Shown here: piece after piece, positions 52,501 through 61,416 of the stretch | How the letters are laid out: each line of letters begins with the position of its first letter | How positions within the stretch are numbered: position 1 is the first letter of the stretch | DNA from: Streptomyces fuscichromogenes | GTDB lineage: Bacteria > Actinomycetota > Actinomycetes > Streptomycetales > Streptomycetaceae | Length of the DNA: 64,000 bases | Direction of reading: 5' to 3' | Assembly (NCBI RefSeq): GCF_014645815.1 | Contig: NZ_BMML01000010.1 | Location: 62,001 to 126,000, forward strand | The notes under the pieces: model-generated | The model's database searches: none | Seen by the model: the letters and a program-made list of their open reading frames with translations, nothing else | Told to the model about the DNA's origin: nothing | Program-made: the position numbers and the translations under genes

Positions 52501-53364
52501 ATGTCCAGGGCTCTCCCGAAGTACAACAAGCGTCGCGTCGTGTTCATCGGCGGAGCCGCCGCCGTGGCGCTCTCCGGTGCGGTCATCGCTGGTTCGGCCC
52601 TCGCCGGTACGCCCGACAAGAGCAGCGACACGAGCAACGCTCGCACCTTCGCCGCCGCCTCGCCCGGCACGATCACCTGCCCCGACGTCGCCTCGCAGCT
52701 GCCCGCGATCCCCGCCTCCGCGCAGGCCGAGGTCACCCGCAACCTCACCCTGCTCCAGACGCAGATCACCGAGGCCAACAAGCGGCTGGTCGACACGGTG
52801 GGCCAGGGCGGACCGAACTTCGTGAACAACGCGATCCTCGGCCCCCTCAAGGACAAGCGGGTGGCGACCATCAACCGGATCGCGACCGCGATCGGCCGTA
52901 CGGCCGCCAAGCCGACGGGTCTGGACTCGCTGGCGCCGTGCACCCTGAACGCGAGCGGGACCAGCACGAACACGGGCAGCGGCACGGCGACGGGCACCGC
53001 CTCGGCCACGCCGAGCACCGCCGCCACCCAGCAGCAGTCGACGGGCAGCACGAACACGAACACCAGCGCCGTCGGCACGATCACCTGCCCGGACGTCGCC
53101 TCGCAGCTGCCCGCGATCCCCGCCTCCGCGCAGGCCGAGGTCACCCGCAACCTCACCCTGCTCCAGACCCAGATCCAGGAGGCCAACACCCGGCTCCAGA
53201 ACACGGTCGGCCAGGGTGGCCCGAACTTCGTGCAGAACGCGATCCTCGGCCCGCTGGCGGACAAGCGGAAGTCGACCATCGACCGCATCGCCATCGCGAT
53301 CGGCCGCACCTCGACCAAGCCGACCGGCCTCGACTCCCTGGCCGCCTGCACGCTCACCAAGTGA
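52501..53364 (+). CDS. secreted protein with a duplicated two-cysteine domain
   Basis: A 287-residue exported protein that I do not recognise. A Sec-type signal (KRRVVFIGGAAAVALSGAVIAG) precedes two copies of one domain of about 93 residues: copy 1 about 56-150, copy 2 about 192-286. Each copy runs from TITCPDVASQLPAIPAS to KPTGLDSLA and a second Cys (Cys60/147 and Cys196/283), so each probably has one disulfide. A Ser/Thr/Gln linker joins them. The first 100 bases of the copies differ at only two positions. The ribosome site GTGAGG precedes ATG 52501. It is probably wall-associated or released. Confidence 0.75.
   Translation: MSRALPKYNKRRVVFIGGAAAVALSGAVIAGSALAGTPDKSSDTSNARTFAAASPGTITCPDVASQLPAIPASAQAEVTRNLTLLQTQITEANKRLVDTVGQGGPNFVNNAILGPLKDKRVATINRIATAIGRTAAKPTGLDSLAPCTLNASGTSTNTGSGTATGTASATPSTAATQQQSTGSTNTNTSAVGTITCPDVASQLPAIPASAQAEVTRNLTLLQTQIQEANTRLQNTVGQGGPNFVQNAILGPLADKRKSTIDRIAIAIGRTSTKPTGLDSLAACTLTK
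52666..53170 (+). repeat. direct repeat underlying the duplicated secreted domain
   Basis: The segment from 52666 recurs 408 bases later at 53074. About 100 bases at the start of each copy differ at two positions, and the rest is more diverged. The offset equals 136 codons. Confidence 0.85.
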
Positions 53365-53469
53365 CGTGACAGGCAGCTGTGGCCGCCCCGTGTACAGCGC
53401 CGGCCGGGGCGGCCACAGTGGGGCCTGTCCGGATCACGGAATTCCTTAGACACGCGAAGTAACGGCGCC

Positions 53470-53475
53470 GATAAT
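53470..53475 (+). promoter_or_regulatory. -10 element of a leaderless transcript (PPOX-like gene)
   Basis: TTAGAC (53446-53451), an 18-base spacer and GATAAT (53470-53475) place the start point at or near ATG 53484, with no Shine-Dalgarno sequence. Confidence 0.55.
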
Positions 53476-53483
53476 TCCCAGGT

Positions 53484-54071
53484 ATGGGAAAGACCTATGA
53501 GCGCATAGACGGCAGACTCCGCACGTTCATCGAGGAACAGCCCCTGTTCTTCACCGCCACCGCCCCGCTCGCGGGCGACGGCACGGTCAACCTCTCCCCC
53601 AAGGGCCTCAAGGGCTCCTTCGTCGTACTCGACGAACTCACCCTCGCCTACCTGGACTTCGCCGGCTCCAACGCCGAGACCATCGCCCATCTGCGGGAGA
53701 ACGGCCGCATCACCCTGATGTGGTGCGCCTTCCAGGGCCCGCCGAACATCGTGCGGGTGCACGGCCACGGCGAGGCGGTCTTCCGCGACGACCCCGGTTT
53801 CGGGGAACTCCTCACCCGTTTCCCGGACATCGATCCCTCCCGGCACGGCCTGCGCGCGATCATCGTCGTGCACGCCGAACTCGTCCGGGACAGCTGTGGT
53901 TACGCGGTCCCCTACATGGCGTACGAGGCCGACCGGGAACTGCACGGGAAGCGCTTCGCGCGCGAGGACGACGCCTCGCTGAGCGCGTACTTCGAGAAGA
54001 AGGAGCACATCGCGGTGAGCCTGGACGGTCTACCCGGGCTGCCGCTGCCGCTGCCCCCGTCTACCGTCTGA
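53484..54071 (+). CDS. pyridoxamine 5'-phosphate oxidase-like flavoprotein
   Basis: A 195-residue split-barrel protein. FIEEQPLFFTATAPLAGDGTVNLSPKGLKGSFVVLDE and LAYLDFAGSNAETIAHLRENGRITLMWCAF are typical of the PPOX/F420-FMN-binding family. It likely binds FMN or F420 and could reduce or store a cofactor. True pyridoxamine phosphate oxidase activity is unlikely given its divergence. A promoter consistent with leaderless translation precedes ATG 53484. The transpeptidase gene follows after three bases. Confidence 0.85.
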   Translation: MGKTYERIDGRLRTFIEEQPLFFTATAPLAGDGTVNLSPKGLKGSFVVLDELTLAYLDFAGSNAETIAHLRENGRITLMWCAFQGPPNIVRVHGHGEAVFRDDPGFGELLTRFPDIDPSRHGLRAIIVVHAELVRDSCGYAVPYMAYEADRELHGKRFAREDDASLSAYFEKKEHIAVSLDGLPGLPLPLPPSTV

Positions 54072-54074
54072 GCC

Positions 54075-54779
54075 ATGCGTCCAGGCGTCGTCGTCACCCT
54101 TGTCTCCGCGTCCCTGCTGCTGCTCGGTGCGGCACCGGGGGCCGGGGACCCGCAACCGCTGCCCGCGCTCATGGCCGACCCGGGCGGCGGCACCCAGCTG
54201 ATCACCGCCGAGGCGTCCGCCCTGAGCTCCACGTCGGGGACGCTGACCTGGTGGGAGCGCCGGGACGGGGAGTGGGTGCAGATGGGGTCCGCCGATGCCC
54301 GGTTCGGGGCGAAGGGGCTGGTCGAGGGGACCGCGCGGCAGCAGGGCACGAACACGACCCCGACGGGGCTGTACGACCTGCCGTTCGGGTTCGGCCTCCA
54401 GGCGGCGCCGGCGGGGACCTCCGTCGAGTACCGGCCGGTGACGGCGGACTCGTGGTGGTGCCAGGACAACGACTCCGCCTCCTACAACCGCTGGGTCGAA
54501 CCGCTGCCGTCCGACTGCCGGGCCGCCGAGTCGGAGAAGCTGTCGTCGTTCACGACGCAGTACGGGTACGCGCTGGTGATCGGGTTCAACTACCAGCAGC
54601 CGGTGCGGGGGCGGGGGGCCGGGATCTTCCTGCACGTCAACGGGGCCGGGGCGACGGCCGGGTGCGTGTCGGTACCGGAGGACGCGATGCGGCGGATCCT
54701 GCAGTGGGCGGATCCCAAGAAGGGGCCGCACATCGCCATCGGGACGGTGGGCGGGGACACCGCTCTTACCCGGTACTGA
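54075..54779 (+). CDS. secreted L,D-transpeptidase-like protein (YkuD fold)
   Basis: A 234-residue exported protein with a short Sec signal (VVTLVSASLLLLGAAPGAGD). The catalytic region reads GIFLHVNGAGATAGCVSVPEDAM: His, then Gly-Cys at the position of the usual SHGC motif, here TAGC. GTNTTPTGLYDLPFGFG is the substrate-binding strand pair. It probably cross-links or modifies peptidoglycan peptides. The missing His of SHGC is also seen in many actinobacterial relatives and does not itself argue for inactivity. Confidence 0.82.
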   Translation: MRPGVVVTLVSASLLLLGAAPGAGDPQPLPALMADPGGGTQLITAEASALSSTSGTLTWWERRDGEWVQMGSADARFGAKGLVEGTARQQGTNTTPTGLYDLPFGFGLQAAPAGTSVEYRPVTADSWWCQDNDSASYNRWVEPLPSDCRAAESEKLSSFTTQYGYALVIGFNYQQPVRGRGAGIFLHVNGAGATAGCVSVPEDAMRRILQWADPKKGPHIAIGTVGGDTALTRY

Positions 54780-54833
54780 GTCCTCCCCGGTACGGAGACT
54801 GCGGGCGCGTGGGCGGGTGCGGGTCGTCTGTGG

Positions 54834-54866
54834 CTGGTCGCGCAGTTCCCCGCGCCCCTAGGGGGT
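54834..54866 (+). repeat. dispersed intergenic repeat, copy 5
   Basis: CTGGTCGCGCAGTTCCCCGC followed by GCCCCTAGGGGG. It lies between convergent genes, and its end overlaps the stop codon of the histidine kinase. Confidence 0.8.
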
Positions 54867-56357
54867 GGCGGTTGTCGCCAGTTTCACGGTGAAAGTCGTC
54901 GCACCTGGGCGGCTCTCCAAGGCGACCGTTCCCCCGTGTGCCTCCACCACCGCCGACACGATCGACAGGCCCAGGCCCGCTCCCCCGCCGGGGGCGTCCG
55001 CACGGCGGCGGTGTTCGGCTCGGGTGAAGCGTTCGAAGACGCCGGGCTGGATGTCGGCGGGGATGCCCGGCCCGTCGTCGTGGACATGGAGGACCGCCCC
55101 GGGGCCGTCCGTCTCCAGGGTCACCGTCACCTTCGTGCCGGCCGGGGTGTGCAGCCGCGCGTTGGCCAGCAGGTTGGCCAGTACCTGATGGAGGCGGTGG
55201 GTGTCACCGGTCACCGTCACCGGTTCTTCGGGGAGGTCGAGGGTCCAGCGGTGGTCGGGGCCGGCGGCCCGCGCGTCCGTGACGGCGTCCAGGATCAGAC
55301 GGGTCAGGTCGACCGGCTGGCGCTCCAGCGGGCGGCCGGCGTCCAGGCGGGCCAGAAGGAGGAGGTCGTCGACCATCTCGCCCATCCGGGAGGACTCCGC
55401 GGCGATGCGTCGCAGGGCCCGGGTGACCTCGGGGGGTACCGGGCCCGGGTGGAGCAGGGCCAGTTCCGCGTGGCCGCGGACCGAGGCGACCGGGGTGCGC
55501 AGTTCGTGGCTGGCGTCGGCCGCGAAGGTGCGCAGGCGCTCCTCGCTGGCGTGGCGTTTGGTGAGCGCGTCCTCGACGTGGCCCAGCATGCGGTTGAAGG
55601 CGGTGGCCATCCGGCCGACCTCACTGTGCGGGTCGGGTTCGGGGGCGCGCGGCGGCAGCGCCACCTCACCGCTGGCGAGCGGGAGTTCGCTGACCCGGGT
55701 GGCGGTGTCCGCGACCCGGCTCAGCGGGCGCAGGGACCAGCGGACCCAGAGGGCGCCGGCCACCCCGGCCGCGGCGAGGGCGAGGCCGAAGACACCGGCG
55801 GCGACCAGTTCCAGGCGGTGCACGGTGGCCCGTACCGGCTCCAGGGGCAGACCGGTGACCAGGATGTCGCCGTCGCGGCCCGTCCAGGCCAGCAGCCGGT
55901 AGCCGCCGATCGAGGAGAGCCGGACCGTGTGGCCGCGGCCGTCGACCGGCAGTGCGGCGAGGGCGGCGCGGTCGCGGGCGGTGAGGGCGACGGTCAGGTC
56001 CGGGTCGGCACCGGAGGGGATGACGGCCGCGTTGGTGACCTGGCCCTTGAGCAGGCGGGCGCCGAAGGTGCCGGCGGCCTGCCGGCGGGTGTCGCCGTGC
56101 TCGTCGCCGTCCCGGTCGCTGGGCTTGAACTTCCCGTGTTCGAGGGACTGCGGGAAGCTCGGGCCGGTCTGCTGGAGCTGCTGGTCCAGGCGCCCGGTGA
56201 GGAAGCCGTTCAGCTCGACCACCGCGGCGACGCCCACGGCCGCGCAGCTCACCGCCAGCAGCACCACCAGGCCCGCGGTGAGGCGGGCGCGGAGGGTGCG
56301 GGGGGTGCGGGGGCGGGGCAGGTGCCGTAGCCGTCGTAGGAGGTTCACGGTGGTCAC
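54858..56357 (-). CDS. two-component sensor histidine kinase
   Basis: A 499-residue membrane kinase. Two transmembrane helices (about 27-49 and 183-205) enclose an external sensor domain of about 130 residues. HAMP follows (RPLSRVADTATRVSEL), then the H-box FAADASHELRTP (His284) and N, G1 and G2 boxes (NLLANARLHTPAG, VHDDGPGIP, GAGLGLSIVSAVVEAHGG). It autophosphorylates and signals to the coupled OmpR-type regulator. GTG 56357 overlaps the regulator's TGA. The signal is unknown. The divergent redox genes suggest a redox, flavin or metal cue. Confidence 0.92.
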   Translation of the reverse strand: MTTVNLLRRLRHLPRPRTPRTLRARLTAGLVVLLAVSCAAVGVAAVVELNGFLTGRLDQQLQQTGPSFPQSLEHGKFKPSDRDGDEHGDTRRQAAGTFGARLLKGQVTNAAVIPSGADPDLTVALTARDRAALAALPVDGRGHTVRLSSIGGYRLLAWTGRDGDILVTGLPLEPVRATVHRLELVAAGVFGLALAAAGVAGALWVRWSLRPLSRVADTATRVSELPLASGEVALPPRAPEPDPHSEVGRMATAFNRMLGHVEDALTKRHASEERLRTFAADASHELRTPVASVRGHAELALLHPGPVPPEVTRALRRIAAESSRMGEMVDDLLLLARLDAGRPLERQPVDLTRLILDAVTDARAAGPDHRWTLDLPEEPVTVTGDTHRLHQVLANLLANARLHTPAGTKVTVTLETDGPGAVLHVHDDGPGIPADIQPGVFERFTRAEHRRRADAPGGGAGLGLSIVSAVVEAHGGTVALESRPGATTFTVKLATTATP

Positions 56358-57094
56358 CTGGTCACCGGCTTGAGGACGTAGCCCGCGCCGCGGACCGTGT
56401 GGATCATGGGTTCACGGCCCGCGTCCACCTTCTTGCGCAGGTAGGAGATGTACAGCTCGACGACATGGGCACGGCCGCCGAAGTCGTAGGACCAGACGCG
56501 GTCGAGGATCTGGGCCTTGCTGAGGACCCGGCGCGGGTTGCGCATCAGGAAGCGCAAGAGTTCGAACTCGGTCGGGGAGAGCTCGATCAGCTCGCCCGCC
56601 CGGGTCACCTCCCGGGCCTCCTCGTCCATGGTCAGGTCGCCGACCACCAGCCGGGGGCCGTCCTCCTGCTGGCGGGCCATGCCGGCGCGGCGCAGCAGGC
56701 CGCGCAGCCGGGCGACCACCTCCTCCAGGCTGAAGGGCTTGGTGACGTAGTCGTCGCCGCCCGCGGTGATGCCGGCGATCCGGTCCTCGACGGTGTCCCG
56801 GGCGGTGAGAAAGAGCACACAGACGTCCGGCTTGACCTGGTGCAGCGAGCGGAGCACGGCGAAGCCGTCGGTGTCCGGGAGCATCACGTCGAGGACCACC
56901 GCGTCCGGGAGCAGCTCGCGGGCGGCGGTCAGCGCGGTCGCGCCGTCGCCGGCCTCGCGGACCTCCCAGCCCTCGTAGCGCAGCGCACCGGTGAGCACCT
57001 CCGCGAGGTCGGGGTCGTCGTCGACGACGAGGACGCGGAGCGGGGTGCCGTCGGGGCGGGTGAGGGCGGGGCGGCCGGAGCGGGTCGTGTTCAT
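56354..57094 (-). CDS. OmpR-family response regulator
   Basis: A 246-residue regulator. The receiver domain has acidic Asp25/26, the phospho-acceptor Asp69 (VVLDVMLPDTDG), Thr97 and Lys119 (VTKPF). The C-terminal winged helix (ELIELSPTEFELLRFLMRNPRRVLSKAQILDRVW ... HTVRGAGYVLKP) is OmpR-type. ATG 57094. It is the first gene of the two-component operon. Direct repeats at 57144-57161 in the divergent spacer could be its binding site and would link it to the flavin/haem reductase genes. Confidence 0.92.
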   Translation of the reverse strand: MNTTRSGRPALTRPDGTPLRVLVVDDDPDLAEVLTGALRYEGWEVREAGDGATALTAARELLPDAVVLDVMLPDTDGFAVLRSLHQVKPDVCVLFLTARDTVEDRIAGITAGGDDYVTKPFSLEEVVARLRGLLRRAGMARQQEDGPRLVVGDLTMDEEAREVTRAGELIELSPTEFELLRFLMRNPRRVLSKAQILDRVWSYDFGGRAHVVELYISYLRKKVDAGREPMIHTVRGAGYVLKPVTR

Positions 57095-57143
57095 CGCGTA
57101 TCCAGCATCGCCCCTGCGGGTGGCGGGCGGTGACCGGCCGCCC

Positions 57144-57161
57144 TCTGAGTTTGCTCTGAGT
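57144..57161. promoter_or_regulatory. 11-bp-spaced direct repeat, candidate OmpR-type regulator site
   Basis: TCTGAGT occurs at 57144-57150 and again at 57155-57161, exactly 11 bases apart, one helical turn as in OmpR/PhoB sites. Two further CTGAG words follow at 57165 and 57181. It lies between the response regulator and the first membrane reductase. Confidence 0.5.
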
Positions 57162-57245
57162 CGGCTGAGCAGGGTGGTCACTGAGAGGGAGCTCAGAGGT
57201 TCGCGCTGCACAGTGGCGGGACCGAACGGAGAAAGGACGCGCCTC

Positions 57246-58604
57246 ATGACGACCGTGGACGAACGGCGCACGGCCTCGGCCGTGCCCGCCGTGGCCACGC
57301 GCCGCTCCCCCGCCGCCGCCGTGCTCGCCGTGCTGTGGGCCGGGGCGGCCGCCGTGGCCCTGCTGTGGTGGTCGGACACCGGCTCCGTCGTGGGTGCGGC
57401 GGGCTGGCTGACCGGGGCCGGGCGGATCGCCGGGCTGCTGTGCGGATACTCCTGCGCGGTGCTGGTCGGCCTGATGGCCCGGGTGCCGCTGCTGGAGGTG
57501 CGGGTCGGCTCCGACCGGGTGGCCCGGTGGCATGCGATGGCCGGCCGGTACACGGTGTGTCTGCTGGTCGCGCACATCGCGCTGATCCTCACCGGGTACG
57601 CGGCCCAGGACCATGCCTCGATCGTCCACGAGACGCTGAACGTCGTCCTGGACTACCCCGACATGCTGAAGGCGACCGCCGGCACAGTGATCCTCTTCGC
57701 CGTCGGCATCACCTCGATGCGCGCGGCCCGCCGCCGTACCAGCTACGAGTTCTGGTACTACGTCCACCTGCTCACCTACGCGGCCGTCTTCCTGGCCTTC
57801 TTCCACCAGCTGACGCTCGGCAACGACTTCAACGGCAAGCCGGTCGCCACCGCCTTCTGGTACGCGCTGTACCTGGGGGTCGCGGCGCTGGTGCTGTGGT
57901 TCCGGGTGCTGGCGCCGGTGCGGCTCAATCTCCGGCACCGGCTGCGGGTGGAGTCCGTGCGGCAGGAGGCGCCCGGTGTGTACTCCGTCGTGGTGCGGGG
58001 CCGGCGGATCGACGAGCTGGGCGCGCGGGCCGGACAGTTCTTCCGCTGGCGGTTCTTCGGCGGCGACGGCATGGGCTGGACGTCCACGCCGTACTCGCTG
58101 TCGGCGCCGCCGCGCGGCGACCTGCTGCGGATCACGGTCAAGGCGCTCGGCGACCACAGCGCGGCCGTGTCGCTGCTGCGGCCCGGCACCCGGGTCTGGG
58201 CGGAGGGGCCGTACGGCTCGCTCACCGCCGACCGGGCCACCGGTCACCGGTCCCTGCTGATCGCGGCCGGCGTCGGGGTCACCCCGCTGCGGGCGCTCTT
58301 CGAGACACTGCCCGGCGAGGTCACCCTGCTCTACCGGGCGCGTACGGCCGAGGACCTGGCGCTGGGCGGCGAGCTGGAGGCGATCGCGCGATGGCGGGGC
58401 GCCCGGGTGCTCTACGCGCTGAACGGTCCGCAGGGCGAACGCCCCGCCCTCACCGCGGACGCGCTGCGGGCGACCGTCCCCGGTCTCGCCGGGCACGACG
58501 TGTACATCTGCGGCCCGCACGGCTTCGCCCAGGAGCTGTACGGCGCGCTGCGGGCCGCCGGGGTCCCGGACCGCCGTATCCACCACGAGTCGTTCGAGCT
58601 GTGA
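57246..58604 (+). CDS. ferric reductase-like transmembrane flavocytochrome, module 1
   Basis: A 452-residue membrane oxidoreductase. About six spans hold paired histidines His96/His110 and His174/His187, the spacing expected for two b haems. The cytosolic C-terminal half is a ferredoxin-NADP reductase module: FAD site TPYSLSAPP (281-289), NAD(P) site IAAGVGVTPLRALFE (339-353) and ICGPHGF (421-427), ending HHESFEL. It would move electrons from NAD(P)H through FAD and haems to the outer face. The next gene encodes an FMN-binding acceptor. ATG 57246, AAGGA upstream. Confidence 0.88.
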   Translation: MTTVDERRTASAVPAVATRRSPAAAVLAVLWAGAAAVALLWWSDTGSVVGAAGWLTGAGRIAGLLCGYSCAVLVGLMARVPLLEVRVGSDRVARWHAMAGRYTVCLLVAHIALILTGYAAQDHASIVHETLNVVLDYPDMLKATAGTVILFAVGITSMRAARRRTSYEFWYYVHLLTYAAVFLAFFHQLTLGNDFNGKPVATAFWYALYLGVAALVLWFRVLAPVRLNLRHRLRVESVRQEAPGVYSVVVRGRRIDELGARAGQFFRWRFFGGDGMGWTSTPYSLSAPPRGDLLRITVKALGDHSAAVSLLRPGTRVWAEGPYGSLTADRATGHRSLLIAAGVGVTPLRALFETLPGEVTLLYRARTAEDLALGGELEAIARWRGARVLYALNGPQGERPALTADALRATVPGLAGHDVYICGPHGFAQELYGALRAAGVPDRRIHHESFEL

Positions 58605-58614
58605 GGCCGCTGCT

Positions 58615-59121
58615 GTGCACGCACTGAACAAGAACCGTCCGCTGCGCCGGATCATGCTGGCGAGTGCCGCCACCGTCTCCGGCATGGTGATGCTGCTGGC
58701 GCTGAAGCCGCACACCGCCCCGACCGTGGTCACCGGCTCGGCGGCGCCCGTCCCGTCGGCCTCCGCGAGCGCCTCACCGGGCGCGGGCAGCGGCTCCGGG
58801 AGTACCACCGGCAGCTCCGGCAAGTCCGGGAGCAGCAGCACCGGCACCAGGACGGTCACCGGGGACACCGTCCAGACCCGCTGGGGCCCCGTCCAGGTGA
58901 AGGTGACCATCAAGAACGGCAAGATCACCGACGTCACGGCCGTGCAGTACCCCTCGGAGAACCCCCGGGACCAGCAGATCAACAGCTACGCGATCCCGCA
59001 GTTGCGCAGCGAGGCGCTGGCGGCACAGAGCGCGAGCATCGACACCGTCTCCGGGGCCACCTACACCAGCGAGGGTTACCAGCAGTCACTCCAGTCCGCA
59101 CTGGACTCCGCGGGTCTCTGA
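58615..59121 (+). CDS. membrane-anchored FMN-binding protein, single domain
   Basis: A 168-residue exported protein. An N-terminal anchor (RRIMLASAATVSGMVMLLAL) and a Ser/Gly/Thr linker precede one FMN_bind domain (about 80-165). The flavinylation motif DTVSGATYTS has Thr149 as the residue expected to be esterified with FMN by ApbE. It probably accepts electrons from the preceding flavocytochrome on the outer side. GTG 58615 begins ten bases after that gene. Confidence 0.88.
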   Translation: MHALNKNRPLRRIMLASAATVSGMVMLLALKPHTAPTVVTGSAAPVPSASASASPGAGSGSGSTTGSSGKSGSSSTGTRTVTGDTVQTRWGPVQVKVTIKNGKITDVTAVQYPSENPRDQQINSYAIPQLRSEALAAQSASIDTVSGATYTSEGYQQSLQSALDSAGL

Positions 59122-59180
59122 ACACTCGGGCAGTACGGCACGTATCTGTGGGCCAAGGGTCAATTCCCTACGGAGGAACC

Positions 59181-60563
59181 GTGACCACCACGCTCGCAGG
59201 CGGACGTGCCGCCCGACGACAGACGATGCGCCGCATCCGCCCGCGCCGCTCCCCGGCAGTCCCGCTGCTGCTCGCCGTATGGGCGGGCGCGGCGGCCGTG
59301 CTGTGGCTGTGGTGGCACAACACCCCGTCCATCGCCGACCAGAACGGCAAGATCCTCAACGCGGGCCGGATCACCGGCCTGCTGGCGGGGTACCTGATGG
59401 CGCTGGTGGTGCTCCAGATGGCCCGGGTGCCGGCGCTGGAGCGGCGGGTCGGCTCCGACCGGGTGGCCCGCTGGCACGCGATGAGCGGCCGTTACACGCT
59501 CTGCCTGGTCTTCGCGCACGTCTTCCTCATCATGTGGGGCTACGCGCTGCAGGCCGGCAAGACGCTGAACGACATCGTCCAGCAGACCATCGACTCCGTG
59601 AACCAGCTCCCCGACATGGGCAAGGCCGCCATCGGCACCGGCCTGTTCGTCGTCATCGGCCTGACCTCGATCGGCCCGGTGCGGCGCCGGATGCCGTACG
59701 ACACCTGGTACCACGTGCACCTGCTGACGTACGCGGCGGTGTTCCTGACCTTCTGGCACCAGATCACCACCGGCAACGACTTCGCCCTCACCCCGATCGC
59801 CAAGACCTTCTGGTACGGGCTGTACGGCGTGGTCACCGCGCTGGTGGTCTGGTACCGGATCCTCACCCCGATCCGGCTCAACCTGCGGCACCGGATGCGG
59901 GTCGAGGCGGTCATCGAGGAGACGCCGGGCATCGTGTCGGTGCTGATCGGCGGGCGCAAGCTGCACCGGATGGGCGCCGAGGCCGGCCAGTTCTTCCGCT
60001 GGCGGTTCCTGGCCCCCGGGATGCGGTTCAGCTCGCACCCGTACTCCCTGTCGGCGGCACCCCGCCCCGACATGTTGCGGATCACCGTCAAGGCGATCGG
60101 CGACCACAGCGCGCGGCTGCGCGAACTACGGCCCGGAACCCGGGTGTGGGCCGAAGGGCCGTACGGGGCGATGACCGCGTCCCGGCGCAGCCGCGGCAAG
60201 GTCCTGCTGGTGGCGGGCGGCGTCGGGATCACGCCCATGCGGGCGCTGTTCGAGACGCTGCCCGGCGCCGCGGGCGACCTGACCCTGCTCTACCGGGCCA
60301 ACACCACCCAGGACCTGGCCCTGTGGGACGAGCTGGCCAAGATCGCCAAGGAGCGCGGGGCCCGCCTGATGTACGCGGTCAACAGCCCGGAGGGCGAGCG
60401 GCCGGACATCTCCGCGGAGAACCTCCAGCGGAAGATCCCGGACATCGTCGACCACGACGTCTTCATGTGCGGCCCGCCCGGGTTCGCGCAGGGCGTGTAC
60501 GAAGCACTGCGCGGCGCGGGGGTTCCCGCCCGCCGCATCCATCACGAGTCGTTCGAGATGTGA
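59181..60563 (+). CDS. ferric reductase-like transmembrane flavocytochrome, module 2
   Basis: A 460-residue paralogue of the protein at 57246, with the same layout. Haem-ligand candidates are His99/His113 and His180/His193, the FAD site is HPYSLSAAP, the NAD site is VAGGVGITPMRALFE, and the tail CGPPGF precedes HHESFEM. The overall similarity shows a duplicated reductase-acceptor module. GTG 59181 has a perfect GGAGGAACC ribosome site. The 59 bases upstream contain no obvious terminator, so the five genes probably form one operon. Confidence 0.88.
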   Translation: MTTTLAGGRAARRQTMRRIRPRRSPAVPLLLAVWAGAAAVLWLWWHNTPSIADQNGKILNAGRITGLLAGYLMALVVLQMARVPALERRVGSDRVARWHAMSGRYTLCLVFAHVFLIMWGYALQAGKTLNDIVQQTIDSVNQLPDMGKAAIGTGLFVVIGLTSIGPVRRRMPYDTWYHVHLLTYAAVFLTFWHQITTGNDFALTPIAKTFWYGLYGVVTALVVWYRILTPIRLNLRHRMRVEAVIEETPGIVSVLIGGRKLHRMGAEAGQFFRWRFLAPGMRFSSHPYSLSAAPRPDMLRITVKAIGDHSARLRELRPGTRVWAEGPYGAMTASRRSRGKVLLVAGGVGITPMRALFETLPGAAGDLTLLYRANTTQDLALWDELAKIAKERGARLMYAVNSPEGERPDISAENLQRKIPDIVDHDVFMCGPPGFAQGVYEALRGAGVPARRIHHESFEM

Positions 60564-60609
60564 GCGACGGGACCACACGGGAATCCAGGGAATCGGGAGT
60601 TCGGGAACG

Positions 60610-61416
60610 ATGAGGAAGAGTCACCCCATCAGGCGTGTGGTGCTGGCAACCGCGGCGACCGTGTCCGGTGTCGTGCTGCTGCTGTCGCTGAAGCCGTCGT
60701 CGGACCCGACGTCCGCGTCGGCGGCCGGCGCGGCTCCGTCGGCCGCGGCCGCGGGACAGGAGTCGCCGCAGGGCGGCACCGGGACCGCCGGGACCACGAC
60801 GGTGGACGGGGACGCCACCCAGACGCAGTACGGGGTCGTGCAGGTCCGGCTGACCGTCGCGGGCGGGAAGATCACCCAGGCCCAGGCGATCCAGGCGCCC
60901 AAGGGCGGCACCAGCGACCAGAAGACCGCGCTGTCGGTACCGACGCTGAACAAGGAGACGGTGGCGGCGCAGAGCGCGAACATCGACTCGGTCTCCGGGG
61001 CGACGTACACGAGCACCGGGTACAAGCAGTCGCTCCAGTCGGCGCTGGACAAGATGAAGGAAGCCGCCGCGTCCAGCTCTTCCGGCTCCTCGTCGGGTTC
61101 GTCGTCCGGCTCCTCGTCCTCCTCCGGGTCCGCGCAGGCGCAGGCCAAGACGGTGACCGGGCAGGTCGCGCAGACCCAGTACGGGCCGGTCCAGGTCCGG
61201 ATCACCGTCTCCGGCGGGAAGATCACCAAGGCGGAGGCGGTACAGGCGCCCAGCGGCGGCACCAGCGACCAGAAGACCGCGCTCTCCGTCCCGAAGCTCA
61301 ACCAGGAGGCGGTGGCGGCCGGCAACGCCGACATCGACTCCGTCTCCGGGGCCACCTACACCAGCACTGGCTACAAGCAGTCGTTGCAGTCGGCGCTGGA
61401 CCAGGCCGGTGGCTGA
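60610..61416 (+). CDS. membrane-anchored FMN-binding protein, two domains
   Basis: A 268-residue exported protein with an anchor (RRVVLATAATVSGVVLLLSL) and two FMN_bind domains (about 62-147 and 180-266) joined by a Ser/Gly-rich linker. Both carry DSVSGATYTS, with Thr132 and Thr249 as flavinylation sites, so it may hold two covalent FMNs as a short electron wire. The two domains are nearly identical from SGATYTS to LQSALD, indicating internal duplication. It overlaps the ApbE gene by eight bases. Confidence 0.9.
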   Translation: MRKSHPIRRVVLATAATVSGVVLLLSLKPSSDPTSASAAGAAPSAAAAGQESPQGGTGTAGTTTVDGDATQTQYGVVQVRLTVAGGKITQAQAIQAPKGGTSDQKTALSVPTLNKETVAAQSANIDSVSGATYTSTGYKQSLQSALDKMKEAAASSSSGSSSGSSSGSSSSSGSAQAQAKTVTGQVAQTQYGPVQVRITVSGGKITKAEAVQAPSGGTSDQKTALSVPKLNQEAVAAGNADIDSVSGATYTSTGYKQSLQSALDQAGG

